Positions 24,816 to 37,200 of a stretch of 64,000 bases of DNA are shown here, piece by piece. Both the position numbers and the translations under genes were made by a program. Under the pieces are notes generated by a model that saw only the letters and a list, made by a program, of their open reading frames with translations, did not search any database and was not told the origin of the DNA. The DNA is from JAIXWP01 sp964428835 (lineage in GTDB: Bacteria; Bacteroidota; Bacteroidia; Flavobacteriales_D; Sanyastnellaceae), in assembly GCA_964428835.1 (NCBI GenBank), contig CAYRZQ010000021.1, forward strand, positions 1 to 64,000, given 5' to 3'. Numbering within the stretch: the stretch's first letter is position 1; the number at the start of each line of letters is the position of its first letter.

Positions 24816-25385
24816 ATGAAATCAATCTTTTTAGCAATAGGGATGGGCGTACTTTCATTGTTTGCCCGCTTCCGCTCGGGCGATAAGACAGAATTAATTA
24901 TGAATACGAAAACAACGAATTTTTATGAGTTCCAAATCGATGGTTTGGAAGGTGGGAAGATTAACATGGCAGATTACAAAGGGAAGTATATTCTCTGCGT
25001 AAATGTGGCCAGTAAATGTGGCTTCACGCCACAATACAAGGGGCTTCAAGAGTTGTATGAAAAATTTGGAAATAAATTAGTTGTGATTGGTTTCCCTTGC
25101 AATCAGTTCTTAGGGCAGGAGCCAGGTAGCAATGATGAGATTGCAGACTTTTGCGAACGCAACTATGGAGTTAAGTTTCCTATTTCTACAAAAATCGATG
25201 TGAAGGGAAAGAATCAACACGCTATTTATACTTGGCTTACTTCAAAGGAGCTGAATGGTGTTGAGGACTCCAATGTTCTTTGGAATTTTCATAAGTATTT
25301 AATCGGTCCTGACGGTAAGCTGCTCAAAGGATTTTCATCGAAGGTAGAGCCGATGAGCTCGGAGATTACTTCTTTAATTAAATAG
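24816..25385 (+). CDS. Glutathione peroxidase-family thiol peroxidase
   Basis: Reduces hydroperoxides; bacterial Cys-type members usually use thioredoxin. The catalytic set is present: Cys68 in NVASKCGFTPQY, Gln97 in GFPCNQFLGQEPG and Trp156 in NVLWNFHKYLI. The 189 residues include an N-terminal hydrophobic stretch (SIFLAIGMGVLSLFARF) not part of the usual ~160-residue core. It could be a signal or membrane anchor placing the enzyme outside the cytoplasm, or the true start could be the Met at residue 29 (MNTKTTNFYEF). The gene is divergent from the SulP transporter. Confidence 0.93.
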   Translation: MKSIFLAIGMGVLSLFARFRSGDKTELIMNTKTTNFYEFQIDGLEGGKINMADYKGKYILCVNVASKCGFTPQYKGLQELYEKFGNKLVVIGFPCNQFLGQEPGSNDEIADFCERNYGVKFPISTKIDVKGKNQHAIYTWLTSKELNGVEDSNVLWNFHKYLIGPDGKLLKGFSSKVEPMSSEITSLIK

Positions 25386-25426
25386 TGGCTTTAATATTGA
25401 TTGCGTCGAAGTATTAACTTCGCCCC

Positions 25427-26755
25427 ATGATAAGACTTTTACTTCTTTTTCTTATTGGTGGTTTGCTCTTTTTGGGTTGTACAGGTCCTCGCACCATGAT
25501 GAAAGAGGCTGCAACCTTAGAGCAAGGTGGTCTGACCGTGAAGGCTTTTGAGAAGTACAATGAGATTTACAAAAAGTCTGGTAAGGCGGAAGCCTTGGTG
25601 GGGATGCGTCGAATCGCCCAGCGTGATTTAAACGCCCTATATCAAATTGCTCAAACGGAGTGTATGAGGGGTAATTTTGACCAAGCCTTAGACAGTTATG
25701 ATGAGGTCTATCAATATCATAAAGAATACGCTTCACTCCAGCTTGATTTACCCGCAGGTATAGAAACTCAAAGAGCTACATGTCGCACTGATTATGTCAA
25801 TTCACTATATGATCGAGCCGAGCTAGCCGTCAAGGAGGAGCGCTATGAAGAAGCGCAAGAGCTAATTCGAAAGCTAAGGTCTATCGATCGCAACAACAAG
25901 AAAGCGGAATACCTAGATTTATTGAGTAGGATTTATCCCAACTACAATAAAGGTGTGAAAGCGATGGAGCTGCAATATTGGAGAGAAGGCTACGACTACT
26001 TTAATGAAGTAGTGCAATTGGATGCAGGCTTTAAAGATGCCTTGGATCGCATGAACGAATGTTTGCGAAAAGCAAAATTCTCCATTGCCTATGTCCCTGT
26101 ACAAAAGAAGAATGTTGATAACAGCATCGAGAGAGCTCTAAGTGGAGCTATTAAGCAAGAGATTTTACAATTGAAAAGTCCTTTCATTGAGCTTGTAGAA
26201 CGGGAGCACATGGAGGCATTGATCGGAGAGCAAATGACGAGTATGACTGCGGCGTTTGATGAGGAAAAGGTTATCGAAGCAGGCAAGCTAATAGGTGCTC
26301 GTTACATCATAACGGGCGAATTGGTTACCTACGACCATAAAGTAGCACCACAACGATCATTCGAAAGAAAGGCTTACCTCGGTCCCTCAATCAATTCAAA
26401 AAAGGTAAAATACACTGAGTATCGTCTGGGAAGGGGAGTAGATGCATCATTTAAATTTCAGATTTTGGACGCTGAAACCGGTAAAGTCTTCGCGACCGAA
26501 ATTGTGCCTTACTCCGATAGAGATAACGTAGTCTGGTCTGATTTCGAAGGAGATTACACCAAGCTTTATCCAGGCGAATGGAAATGGCAGTTGGTGTCAA
26601 GCAAAGAAGACGTGGTTAATGTGAAGGATAGAGAACGTTTGATGTCTGAGTTCACCGGAAGAAAAGGGCCTGTCAGCGAAGCGGAGCTTGTCAATCGGAT
26701 GATTGATGTGTTTTCTTCACGTGTTGGAAAGGCCGTCAGGAATTTCAAGCCCTGA
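25427..26755 (+). CDS. Lipoprotein with TPR-like helices and CsgG/LpoB-like domain
   Basis: 442 residues. The lipoprotein signal ends in LLFLGC (Cys18). The first half (about 30-210) has TPR-like helical pairs (LEQGGLTVKAFEKYNEIYKK, MRGNFDQALDSYDEVYQYH, YEEAQELIRKLRSID, YWREGYDYFNEVVQLD). The middle (about 225-300) resembles the CsgG/LpoB fold: IELVEREHMEALIGEQ, then VIEAGKLIGARYIITGEL. That fold occurs in curli secretion and penicillin-binding-protein activator lipoproteins. A role in envelope assembly is likely, but no partner is nearby. The stop overlaps the end of convergent coaE by 11 bp. A TAACTTCG box just upstream of the ATG may be its promoter. Confidence 0.78.
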   Translation: MIRLLLLFLIGGLLFLGCTGPRTMMKEAATLEQGGLTVKAFEKYNEIYKKSGKAEALVGMRRIAQRDLNALYQIAQTECMRGNFDQALDSYDEVYQYHKEYASLQLDLPAGIETQRATCRTDYVNSLYDRAELAVKEERYEEAQELIRKLRSIDRNNKKAEYLDLLSRIYPNYNKGVKAMELQYWREGYDYFNEVVQLDAGFKDALDRMNECLRKAKFSIAYVPVQKKNVDNSIERALSGAIKQEILQLKSPFIELVEREHMEALIGEQMTSMTAAFDEEKVIEAGKLIGARYIITGELVTYDHKVAPQRSFERKAYLGPSINSKKVKYTEYRLGRGVDASFKFQILDAETGKVFATEIVPYSDRDNVVWSDFEGDYTKLYPGEWKWQLVSSKEDVVNVKDRERLMSEFTGRKGPVSEAELVNRMIDVFSSRVGKAVRNFKP

Positions 26756-27320
26756 CAGCGTTGTCAAAAAGCAAGATTTTCAAAAGCAAATCATCATGAT
26801 TGTCGTTGTTCCAAATGTGGTGGGCATATTTGCTTCTCTCCAAGTCGCTCATTTGTGCGTTGATTCTTTTTGAAACCTCTTCTTGATTTAAGTTGTCGCG
26901 CCTCATGACCCTTTCTATGCGCATTGATGTTGGAGCAGCTATAACTATAATTTGATCGCAGTCTTTATAAGTTCCACTTTCGATTAAAATGGCTGCTTCA
27001 CGAATGATGTAGGGAGCTTGTTGCTGTTGCTTCCAGATTTTGTATCGATCAGCGACGCGGGGGTGTATGAGTTGATTAATAAAACTTCTATTGGATTCGG
27101 ACTCGAACAAAAAGGTTCGCATTCTTTCTTTATTCAAAACATCATTCTTATAAATATCAACACCGATTTTATCCACAAGTAGGTTTTTGATGTCAGAATC
27201 ATTGTAAACATCTTTTGCGACGATATCTGCGTAGAATACAGGAACTCCAAGCAGCTCGAAGACTTTAGCAACGGTAGATTTACCGCTTCCAATTCCACCT
27301 GTGAGTCCAACTGTTATCAA
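26745..27320 (-). CDS. coaE: Dephospho-CoA kinase
   Basis: Last step of coenzyme A synthesis, phosphorylating the 3'-OH of dephospho-CoA. The 191-residue P-loop kinase begins MITVGLTGGIGSGKSTVAKVF (Walker A at about 8-15), then has YADIVAKDVYND, LIHPRVADRYKIWKQ, the lid region RIERVMRRDNLNQEEVSKRI and the base-binding tail IWNND. It is divergent from rpe (56 bp between starts) and converges with the CsgG-like lipoprotein gene with an 11-bp coding overlap. Confidence 0.95.
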   Translation of the reverse strand: MITVGLTGGIGSGKSTVAKVFELLGVPVFYADIVAKDVYNDSDIKNLLVDKIGVDIYKNDVLNKERMRTFLFESESNRSFINQLIHPRVADRYKIWKQQQQAPYIIREAAILIESGTYKDCDQIIVIAAPTSMRIERVMRRDNLNQEEVSKRINAQMSDLERSKYAHHIWNNDNHDDLLLKILLFDNAVRA

Positions 27321-27350
27321 ATCAATGAAGAATAATATTTAACGACTAAT

Positions 27351-27358
27351 TACTTTTG
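27351..27358 (+). promoter_or_regulatory. TAnnTTTG -7 element for rpe
   Basis: TACTTTTG, a consensus match ending 18 nt before the rpe ATG at 27377. This placement also supports the ATG over the TTG at 27356, which lies inside the box. Confidence 0.6.
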
Positions 27359-27376
27359 CTCAAAAATAGACATTCC

Positions 27377-28024
27377 ATGCCAATCGTATCTCCTTCTGTT
27401 TTAAGTGCAGACTTTGCCAATCTCCAAAGAGATGTTGAAATGATCAATAATTCACAAGCTGATTGGTTTCATGTAGATGTAATGGATGGAGTTTTTGTTC
27501 CCAATATTAGCTTCGGACTTCCTGTGGTGAAGGCAATAAAAAAATATGCAACCAAACCTTTGGATGTGCACCTCATGATTGTTGAGCCAGATAAATATGT
27601 AAATGCATTTCGAGACGCAGGTGCCGATTTTTTAACGGTGCATTTGGAAGCCTGCACGCATTTACACCGAACGCTGCAGTCTATCAAGAGCGCAGGAATG
27701 AAGGCTGGGGTTGCTATAAATCCTCATACTCCTGTGCAATTATTGGAAGATGTCATCAATGATTTAGATCTTGTGTTGGTGATGTCGGTGAACCCTGGCT
27801 TTGGAGGCCAGTCATTTATTGAGCGAACTTATTCCAAGTTGAAGTACCTAAAAGAAATCATTGCAGAAAACAATGCTGATTGTTTGGTAGAGGTAGATGG
27901 TGGTGTTTCCGGAGACAATGCGACTAAATTGGTCAAAGCTGGAGCAGATGCATTAGTAGCAGGAAACTTTGTTTTTGCTCATCCTTTACCCGAAGAGGCT
28001 ATTATTCAGCTGAAAAATGCGTAA
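27377..28024 (+). CDS. rpe: Ribulose-phosphate 3-epimerase
   Basis: Converts ribulose 5-phosphate to xylulose 5-phosphate in the pentose phosphate pathway. The 215-residue TIM barrel from MPIVSPSVLSADFANLQ has the metal-site motifs WFHVDVMDGVFVPNISFG and DVHLMIVEPD, LVMSVNPGFGGQ, and EVDGGVSGDN with the phosphate site VAGNFVF. The upstream TTG would add seven non-conserved residues, so I use the ATG. Confidence 0.96.
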   Translation: MPIVSPSVLSADFANLQRDVEMINNSQADWFHVDVMDGVFVPNISFGLPVVKAIKKYATKPLDVHLMIVEPDKYVNAFRDAGADFLTVHLEACTHLHRTLQSIKSAGMKAGVAINPHTPVQLLEDVINDLDLVLVMSVNPGFGGQSFIERTYSKLKYLKEIIAENNADCLVEVDGGVSGDNATKLVKAGADALVAGNFVFAHPLPEEAIIQLKNA

Positions 28025-28245
28025 GTGGTTGTCCATACCTTATTATAAGCATCCCATACCAGAAAAAAAATATTCCATTCCAATAGTTTGGTTTTGAGTT
28101 GTTTAGCTCTTTTTGAGGTTAACTTATGAACAATTCTCTGTCTATTAATTTGGTTTTTTGGACAATGAAGTGCTACATTTGTACGTCGAAAGTGTAAAAA
28201 GTTTCGACGACCTACAAATCTAACATTTAACCAAACTTTAAACAG
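28025..28245 (+). promoter_or_regulatory. Promoter region and 5' UTR of the giant surface-protein gene
   Basis: A 221-bp gap. It holds a -33-like TTTG (28149-28152), 21 bp, then TACATTTG (28174-28181), a full match to the -7 consensus. Just after it, at the expected transcription start, is a perfect 8-bp inverted repeat CGTCGAAA/TTTCGACG (28184-28191 and 28202-28209) with a 10-nt AT-rich centre. It could be a 5'-end mRNA hairpin or an operator overlapping the start site. The leader is then about 57 nt. The first ~110 bp show nothing recognisable. Confidence 0.7.
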
Positions 28246-31200
28246 ATGAGTAATTTCTACTTTTCTAAGGGTAGTTCAGCTGTCACGAAATTCTTCGTGT
28301 TTTCTTCAATCGTAATCTTAGCCTTGTTTTCTGGAGTTGACCAATTTGTGTCAGCTGGTACAGGTGAGGAGACTTTTTCAGAAAGTACATGTAACAACGT
28401 GACCAATGGCGGAACCATTGGAAACAGCCAAAGCGGTTGTGCTCCATTTAATCCTGGCGCCATTTCCAATGTTACCTCTCCTTCTGGAGGTTCGGGTACC
28501 ATAGAGTACATGTGGCTATATAAAAATAGCAGCACTGGAAATAATTTCTGGCAAGTGTCAGGAGCTTCATCAGCTACTTATGATCCGCCATCGCTCACAG
28601 AGACGACGACGTATTTACGTTGTTCTCGCAGAGCGGGTTGTTCTAACTGGGATGGTGAGTCAAATGAAATTACAATCACCGTAACCAATTGCAATCCGAC
28701 TCTTCCAGAGGCGTTGAACTGTACAGGTCAGTGGCAGTGGCAACCAACGCTTTCTTTGAATGGTTGTGATATCAATGCACAAGTTAGATTTGTAGACGGT
28801 GGTACATTCGCAATCAATCTTCCAGCAGAATTAGCAAACAATAGTGTGAGCATTTCTAATGTTCGCACTTCTTCGTTTGATGGCTATTGCTCTCGCGCTA
28901 CAGTGAGTCAGCCAAACGAACAGTGGAAGATAGTTTTCTTTAAAAACGGTTCTGTTGTCGGGCAAACAGGCTATACAACAGACATCGCTGATAACGTTAT
29001 CCAAAACACACGTTTCGATAACTTCGGTCCATTCACTTTCCCGAATGGTATTGACCAAATCAAATTGGTTCACTTCGAAGACCCAACTTTCGGAAACGGT
29101 TCAGCAAGCACGCCTAACTCTGTTGTTCCTTCAGGCGTTTGCTTTACATATACAACAACACCAATTTGTAATAACACCACAAATGGCGGAAGTATCGGAA
29201 GCAATCAAACAGGTTGTTCACCATTTGATCCTGCCAACATTGTAAACATGGCGTGGCCAACAGGTGGTAGTGGTAATATTCAATATATGTGGATTTACAG
29301 AGCAGCTTCTACCAACAACGTTTGGACTGAAGTTCCAGGCGCTAATGCTGCTTCTTACAATCCAGGTCCTCTTACAGAAACTACGATGTTCCGTCGCTGC
29401 TCACGCAGAGAAGGTTGTAGCGCTTGGGATGCAGAAAGTAATATTGTTACAATAACTGTAAACAATTGCTGCAGCAATATCACCAATGGTGGAACTATTG
29501 GATACGACCAAGCTGGCTGTGCTCCTTATGATCCAGCTCCATTCGTGAGCATCACTGCACCATCAGGTGGTAGCGGTACAATTCAATATGTGTGGATCTA
29601 TAAGAATGCTTCTACAAACTGGCAGTTCCAAGAGCTTCCAAACTCAGCGGGTTCAACTTATGATTCAGGAGCTCTTACTGAAACAACTGTATTCAGAAGA
29701 TGCTCTAGAAGAAGCGGATGTACCTCATGGGATGGTGAATCAAATGACATCACCATTACTATTAATGGCAACTGCACAGCAGAAGAGGTTTGTGAACTTA
29801 CAGGTTACGATTCTCCAAATGGTCGAATTTTCTGGATTCCAAACTATGGAACAGACTTTAGATCATCACCATCGAACCCTCTTCAAATTGCTAAATTTTC
29901 CAATGGTACCGCTCATATTTATGGTACAATTGAAAGAATCAGCAACGCGAACCAAAAGTTTGTAGTTAGTCTTTGGTTTGAACAGCGCAGCACATACGCC
30001 CAGTGGATTGCAATGGGCTTGCAGGCTCACAGCCCAAATCTTGGTGATGAGTCAACATGGACTTACTACAAGTGGTCTACTTCATTGCCAAATACTTTAG
30101 TTGGTCAAGGCTCTCTAGCGGGTACTACGCTTTATTTGAGCAATCAAGATCCATCATATGGATTGCAATTGGGTAATGGAGCAAATGCTCTTAACACCAA
30201 TGCAAACGGTATTAGCAACTGGTTTAGCTATACTGGTACCACTAGCGGTCACGGTGACTTGAACGGTACATACGAGTGTGCTGAACCAGAGATTTGTGAC
30301 CTTCGTGGCTATGAGTCTCCTAATGGTCGTATCTTCTGGATTCCAAATTATGGTGTAGACTTTAGATCTTCGGCTTCTAATCCTATGAAGATTGCAAAGT
30401 ATCCAAATGGTACAGCAAGAATCTATGGTACAATCGAGCGCATTAGTAATCCAAACCAAAAGTTCGAAGTTAGTCTTTGGTTTGAACAGAAGAGCACTTA
30501 TGCTCAATGGATTGCTATGGGACTTCAAGCCCACAGCCCAGAATTAGGTGACGAAACCACATGGACATATTATAAGTGGTCCACTACGTTGTCAAACACG
30601 CTTATTGGTCAAGGCGCTCTTGCAGGAACTACACTTTATTTGACCAATCAAAACCCAGCTTATGGACTTCAATTGGGTGATGGAGCGAATTCGTTGAATA
30701 CAAATGCTAACGGTATCAGCAATTGGTTTAGCTATACTGGTACAACCAGCGGACATGGTGATTTGAATGGTACTTATGTATGCGTTGAGCCATGTGCTGA
30801 AACTTGTGAAGTTGACAATACTCCTCCAACTCCAAACAACTTAACTCCATCAATCACTCTCAACTGTGGTCAGCAATATCCAAACGTAACATTCAGTGAC
30901 AACTGTTCTGATGTTTCTGTGAGCTATGATGAGTATGATGCATTGAAAATATGTGAATTGGCATTTGGACCTACATATACCAATTCAAACATTTGGTTCC
31001 ATGGAACTCCAGCTCCTTACAACAAGTACCACCGTTGGGCTGATGGAAGAGTGGTACTATTTGAAGACGGTACTGCAAAATGGATTGGTCGTGCGGTGAA
31101 TATTTCTGACCCTAACTCGGGTTGGATTGTAGAAATTTTCTTCGAAGAATTGGTTGATTGGAACACTTGGTCAGCGAACGGTGGATATAACCCTGGCGAC

Positions 31201-34200
31201 TCTCAACGTTTCAATCGCTTGTATGCAGAAGTAGATTTTGACAGACCATACACTATTCATGGATATGGCGCATTCTTAGGTTCGAATATCGTACTTAATG
31301 CTGCTGGTAATCCATACGGTAACGTACATTTCATGGATATCGGTCCTCGTGATCATTATGGTTCATACGGTGCTGGTTTCTGGATTTCATATTCTGGTAC
31401 TATGGGTGGACTACCTGTCAATGGCGCTAATGACAACATGCAGCACATTGATAGCTACAACTCATTGGTAAACTGTGAAGTGAATCCAAACTGTTTGGCT
31501 TTCGACGTAAGAGAATGGACAGTTTCTGATAACTGTGAAAATAAAAATATCTACTGGCAAGTAGTGAAAGTGATTGATTCTGGTGCTCCAGTAATCACTA
31601 ACGTTCCTGCTAACGTAACAGTAGAGTGTCAGAGTGAAATACCTGCTTCTGCAACACCAACTGTTTCTGATGCTTGCGATACTGATGTACAATTGGTTTT
31701 CTCTGAAACACTTGTTGGGGTAGAGTCAGACACTACTGTTTGCCACATTGCTGATGCAAATGCTGGCCATACACTTTGGTTGTCCGGCGCTGTGCGCAAC
31801 GCACTTGGTCTCTCAAACTCTAACTTCGTTACAGTAGGTAGCGGACAGTTTGAGAAGTTCAGTGATGGAACTATCAAGTTCTCTGGACTTGTAAAGAGTG
31901 CTCAAGATCCTAACAAGCGCTTCCAATATGTAGCTCACTATCGCTTCAAGCGTTCATTCGAAGAGTGGACGTCTATTCCAAACCCAAACAGCCCAACAGG
32001 ATTCCGTCAGGAAAAACTGGATGCTGGTACTACTATCACCCTTGGTGATGAGTATTTGGATTGGGAATACTATGAGCTAGATCCTACAAAACCAAACACC
32101 CTAACTGGAGTTGATGGTTTGAATGGAATTAACTTGACATTCTCACATGCTCCTGCTGATTATAAGTATGGCGCTCAATTGGGTGAGAACGCTAGTCTTC
32201 AGAGCTATGGTTTAGGTTTCTCAGCTTGGATCACTGTTTCTGGTGATATCAATGGAGTTCATTTGAGCTCTCCTGGAGACTGGAACTTCTCTATCAATAA
32301 CTGCGAAGGTCAAGATGATTTCGAATGTGATGATCAGTACCAAATCGTAAGAACTTGGACTGCAATGGATGACTGCGGAAATACCGCAACAGCTCAGCAG
32401 ACTATCACAGTTCTAGGTGACACTGAAGATCCTACATTTGATAATCTTCCTAATAATACTACTGTACCATGTGATGTTCTTCCATTCCCAGAAGATCTCA
32501 ATGTTACAGCTTCTGATAATTGTGATCCTTCTGTAATCGTTACTATTACTTATGAAGATCAAGGTGAAGGTTGTGACCGTCAGCGCATATTTACTTTCCG
32601 CGCAGAAGATGACTGTGCAAACGTAACTACCGCTACTCGCGTGTATTCAACGCATGACGATGTGCCTCCATCATTCACAATGGTTCCAGATAATGGAACA
32701 GCTTTGTGTGGTGAGCTTCCTTCTCCAAATAACTTGATGGTAGCTGCTACTGACAACTGCGATGGTAATGTAACAATTACATTCTCAGTAAACGATCAAG
32801 GTCTTGAGTGTAACCAAGTGAGAACAATCACTTGGACCGCTACCGATGATTGCGGTAACCAGGCTACTGTAACGAGAACATATAGCGCAACGGACAATAT
32901 CGATCCAGAGTTTGTAAACATTCCTGAAGATATGGAAATGGAATGTGGTCAAATCGCGCCGAACGTTGAAGTACTTGCTACTGACAACTGTGATGACGAC
33001 GTTTTCGTTGATATGGAAAGCGAAGTAATCCCACAAGATTGCGGTTTCTTATTCGTACGCACTTGGACAGCAATTGATGATTGCGGTAATACAATCACAG
33101 ATTCTCAAACAATAACATTTGTTGATACTACTAATCCAGAAGTGGATTACGCACCAGAGAACATCACAGTTGAATGTTCATCTATCGTGCCTTTCCAAGA
33201 GCCAGTATTCTCTGATATCTGCGACGAAGATTTGGATATTGAGTTTACGGAGAATGAAGAACCATTCGGATGTAATTCGAAGATTATCCGTCGTTGGATT
33301 GCTACTGATGATTGCGGCAATGAAGCTGAAGTGGTTCAAATCATTACCTTGATTGACACTACAGATCCAATCATCCTTAATGTACCATCAAACGTAACGG
33401 TGACATGTGAAACAGTTCCTGCTGTTCCAACCAACGTTATCGCAGATGATATTTGTGATGAAAACGTTCCAGTGACCTTCAGTGAGTCAACAACTGACCT
33501 TGCATGTGGTTACCAAATCACACGTACTTGGACAGCAATAGACGACTGTCAAAATGTGGCTACTGCAACACAAGTAATTACAGTGTTGGATAATATCGCT
33601 CCTACACTTCAGAACATTCCAGCTGATGTTATCGTTTCTTGCAACACAATTCCAAACGTTCCAACAAACATTACTGCTACAGACAACTGTTCTGAACTCG
33701 GTCAGATTGAGTTCTCAGAACAAATTGTAAACGACCCAACAGGTGCAGTTTGTGCTTACTCTATCGTTCGCACATGGACAGTAGAGGATGAGTGTGGAAA
33801 TGTTGCTTCAAGAACTCAGACTATTCAGGTTATTGATAATACACCTCCAACAATTTTGAACTTTCCAGCAAATACTTCTGCTGAGTGTTCACAAATTCCA
33901 GCTGCTCCACAAATCTTTGCTTCAGACAACTGTAGCGATGCTTTGATTCCAGCAGTACTTACTGAAATGATGAATCCAGTGAGCGCTTGTACTTACCAGT
34001 TGGTGCGCACTTGGACTGCTACAGATATCTGTGGTAATTCATCTACAGCAACTCAAACTATTACGGTTACTGATACTACGGCTCCAACTTTTGACAATGC
34101 CCCAGCAAATACAACTGTATCATGCGGTGCTGATCTTGAAGTTCCTGTTGTTACTGCTTCTGATGCTTGCGACGAAAACGTAACTGTAGAATTCTTCGAA

Positions 34201-37200
34201 ATGCAAATTGGTGCTGGTTGTCAGTATGTATTGAACCGTGTGTGGGTTGCTACTGACGATTGCGGTAACAATACTGTTCACACACAAATGGTTACTGTGA
34301 TTGACAACGTAGCTCCATTCATCGTAGAAGCTCCATCTACATCTATTACTATTGGTTGTGAGGATGCTGAACCAACTGCTGCTCCGGTATTCGGAGATGC
34401 ATGTGATGAAAACGTAAGCGTTACGTCAACAACTACTATAACGAATGTTACAACTTGTAGCTATGACAAAGTGAAAGTATGGACTGCTATTGATGACTGC
34501 GGCAACGTGGCTTCTTTCACCCGTACTATCACAGTAATTGATAATACTAACCCATCACTAGTGGGAGTGCCAGCTAACACTACAGTTAACTGTGCAAATA
34601 TTCCTGCTGCTCCTCAAGTGACAGCAACAGACGTTTGTTCTTCTGCTTCTGTTACAATGAATGAAGTGATTGGAACAGGTTGTCCTTACACGATTACTCG
34701 CACATGGACAGCAACAGACCTTTGCGGAAATTCAGTATCAGCTTCACAAGTAATTACTGTAGTTGATACAGATGCACCTGAGTTTGACTTTGTTCCTGCT
34801 AATATCACTGTAGAGTGTTCAAATATTCCAGCAGGTAACATCAACCAGGTAGTAGTTTCTGATGCTTGTTCTGACGATGTTACTGTTACGGTTAATGATG
34901 TAACAACCAGCGGATTCTGCACATACTTCATCTTCCGCACTTGGACTGCGACAGATGCATGTGGTAATAGCGCACAGGCAACACAAATGTTGACTGTTAC
35001 TGATACTACTAATCCAACATTGATTGGTGTTCCTGCTAACGTTGATGCTCAGTGTGGTGATATACCAGCTGTACCAACAGTTACTGCAGACGATAACTGC
35101 ACGCCAATTGAAGAGTTAGAAGTATTGTTCAGCGAAAATGAAGTTACTCTTGATTGTGGCTATCAAATCATTCGCACATGGTCAGTTTCTGACTATTGCG
35201 GAAATATTGCTACTGCAACTCAGGTTATTACTATTAATGATACTGAAGGTCCAATAGCTTCTAACGTTCCTGGCCCTGTATCTATTGAATGTGGATCTGC
35301 GCTTCCAACGAGCGCTCCTACTTTCGATGATGAGTGCTCTGAGTTTGAAGTTTCAGTAAACGATGTAGAAGTTCCATTTGGCTGTAGCTATAATGTAATC
35401 CGCACTTGGACTGCAGTAGATGCATGCGGAAATGAAACCTCTGTAAGTCAGACTATCTCTGTAATTGATACTACCTCACCATACTTCACTTCTACTGCTC
35501 CAAATACAACAGTAGAGTGTGGTTCTGTACCAGCACCTGCTGTATTGACTGCTGGTGACTCATGCTCAGAGGCTGATGTTGTTTACAACGGTCAGACCCA
35601 AATCAACGATGCGGACGGATGCGGCTTTATTTTAATCCGCAGCTGGACAGCAGAAGACGCTTGTGGTAACCAAGCGGTATTTACTCAAACAATTACAGTA
35701 ATTGATACTACTGCTCCTGTTCTTGTGAATGTGCCAGCTAACATCACTGTAGAATGTGATGCAGTGCCTGCACCAGCTCAAGTAACAGCTGATGACATTT
35801 GCTTCGACGGTTTAATGCCAGTAGCATTGTCAGTAGATACTGTAGCTATTGACAATTGCTCATTCCAGATTATCCGCACTTGGAGTGCAGAAGATAATTG
35901 TGGAAATGATGTGTCGGCTTCACAAGTTATCACTGTTGTAGATACAACTGCACCAGAGTTTGATTCACTTCCTGAAAATCTTGAAGTGGAATGTGATGAA
36001 ATACCAGCCGCTGCTGTATTGACTGCTACAGACAACTGTGACGAAAACGTAACAGTAACTGTATCAGAGCAAGGTGGTGAAGGTTGCGAATACACTATCG
36101 TTCGTACTTATACTGCAACAGATGATTGTGGAAACGTTGCTACACACGTTCAAACAATAATTGTACGTGATACGGAGGCTCCTGTATTGAGCGGTGTTCC
36201 TGCGAACACTACTTTGGAGTGTAACTCACAACTTCCTGTGGCATTTGTAAGTGCTAGTGATAACTGCGACGAAGTAGTACCTGTATCATTCTCAATGATC
36301 ACTAACTTCTTTGAATGTGGATATGAAGTAGTTCGCACTTGGACTGCAACAGATGATTGTGGCAACACTACATCACGTAGCCAGACCATTACCTTCGAAG
36401 ATACTACCGACCCATTCATTTTGACTGCTCCTGAGGCACTTATTGAAATTGAATGTGGTACTCCAGTGCCAACACAAGCACCAACTTTCGGTGATGTTTG
36501 TGATGATGAATTGCAGATTGTAGCTATCAGTGGAATTGCCAACGTAACCGATTGTTCTGAAACGATTGAGCGCGTGTGGACAGCTATTGATGACTGTGGA
36601 AATGCTGTGTCATTCACACAAACTATTGTTATCACCGATACAACGGCTCCTGAGTTCACTTTCGTTCCAGAGGCTATCACTGTAGAGTGTTCTGAAATTC
36701 CTGCTCCAGGCACGCCTGAAGCAACTGACGTTTGTTCAGACGTAACTATCACTCTCGAAGAGACTATCGTTCCTGTGAATGACTGTATCTATGAGTTGGT
36801 AAGAACTTGGACAGCAACAGATGTTTGTGGTAATGCTTCTGAAGCAATTCAAGTGATTACGGTTGAGGACACAACAGAACCAACGCTTGTAGGTGTTCCT
36901 GCAAACGTAATGCAAGCTGCATGTGATAATATCCCAGCTGTTGCTGTGGTAACAGCTACAGATCTTTGTGATGAAGCACCAGTGGTTACCTTCTCTCAAT
37001 CAGAGGCGGGTAGCTGCCCAACGGTGATTACACGCACTTGGGTTGCAGTTGATGCTTGTGGAAATGAGACTTCGGCTTCTCAATTAATTTATGTTTATGA
37101 TAACGAAGCACCAGAATTGATTGGTGTACCTGCTAACACTACAATTGAGTGTTCAGAAGAGGTAGAAAATGTTATCGTAACTGCTGACGATAATTGCTCT

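Noticed and set aside
36150..36752. 200-codon minus-strand open frame inside the giant gene (and several others between 31 and 40 kb)
   Set aside because: They mirror the biased codons of the repeated plus-strand TWTATDDCGN units, change with each repeat, have no promoter or start context and no recognisable domain.
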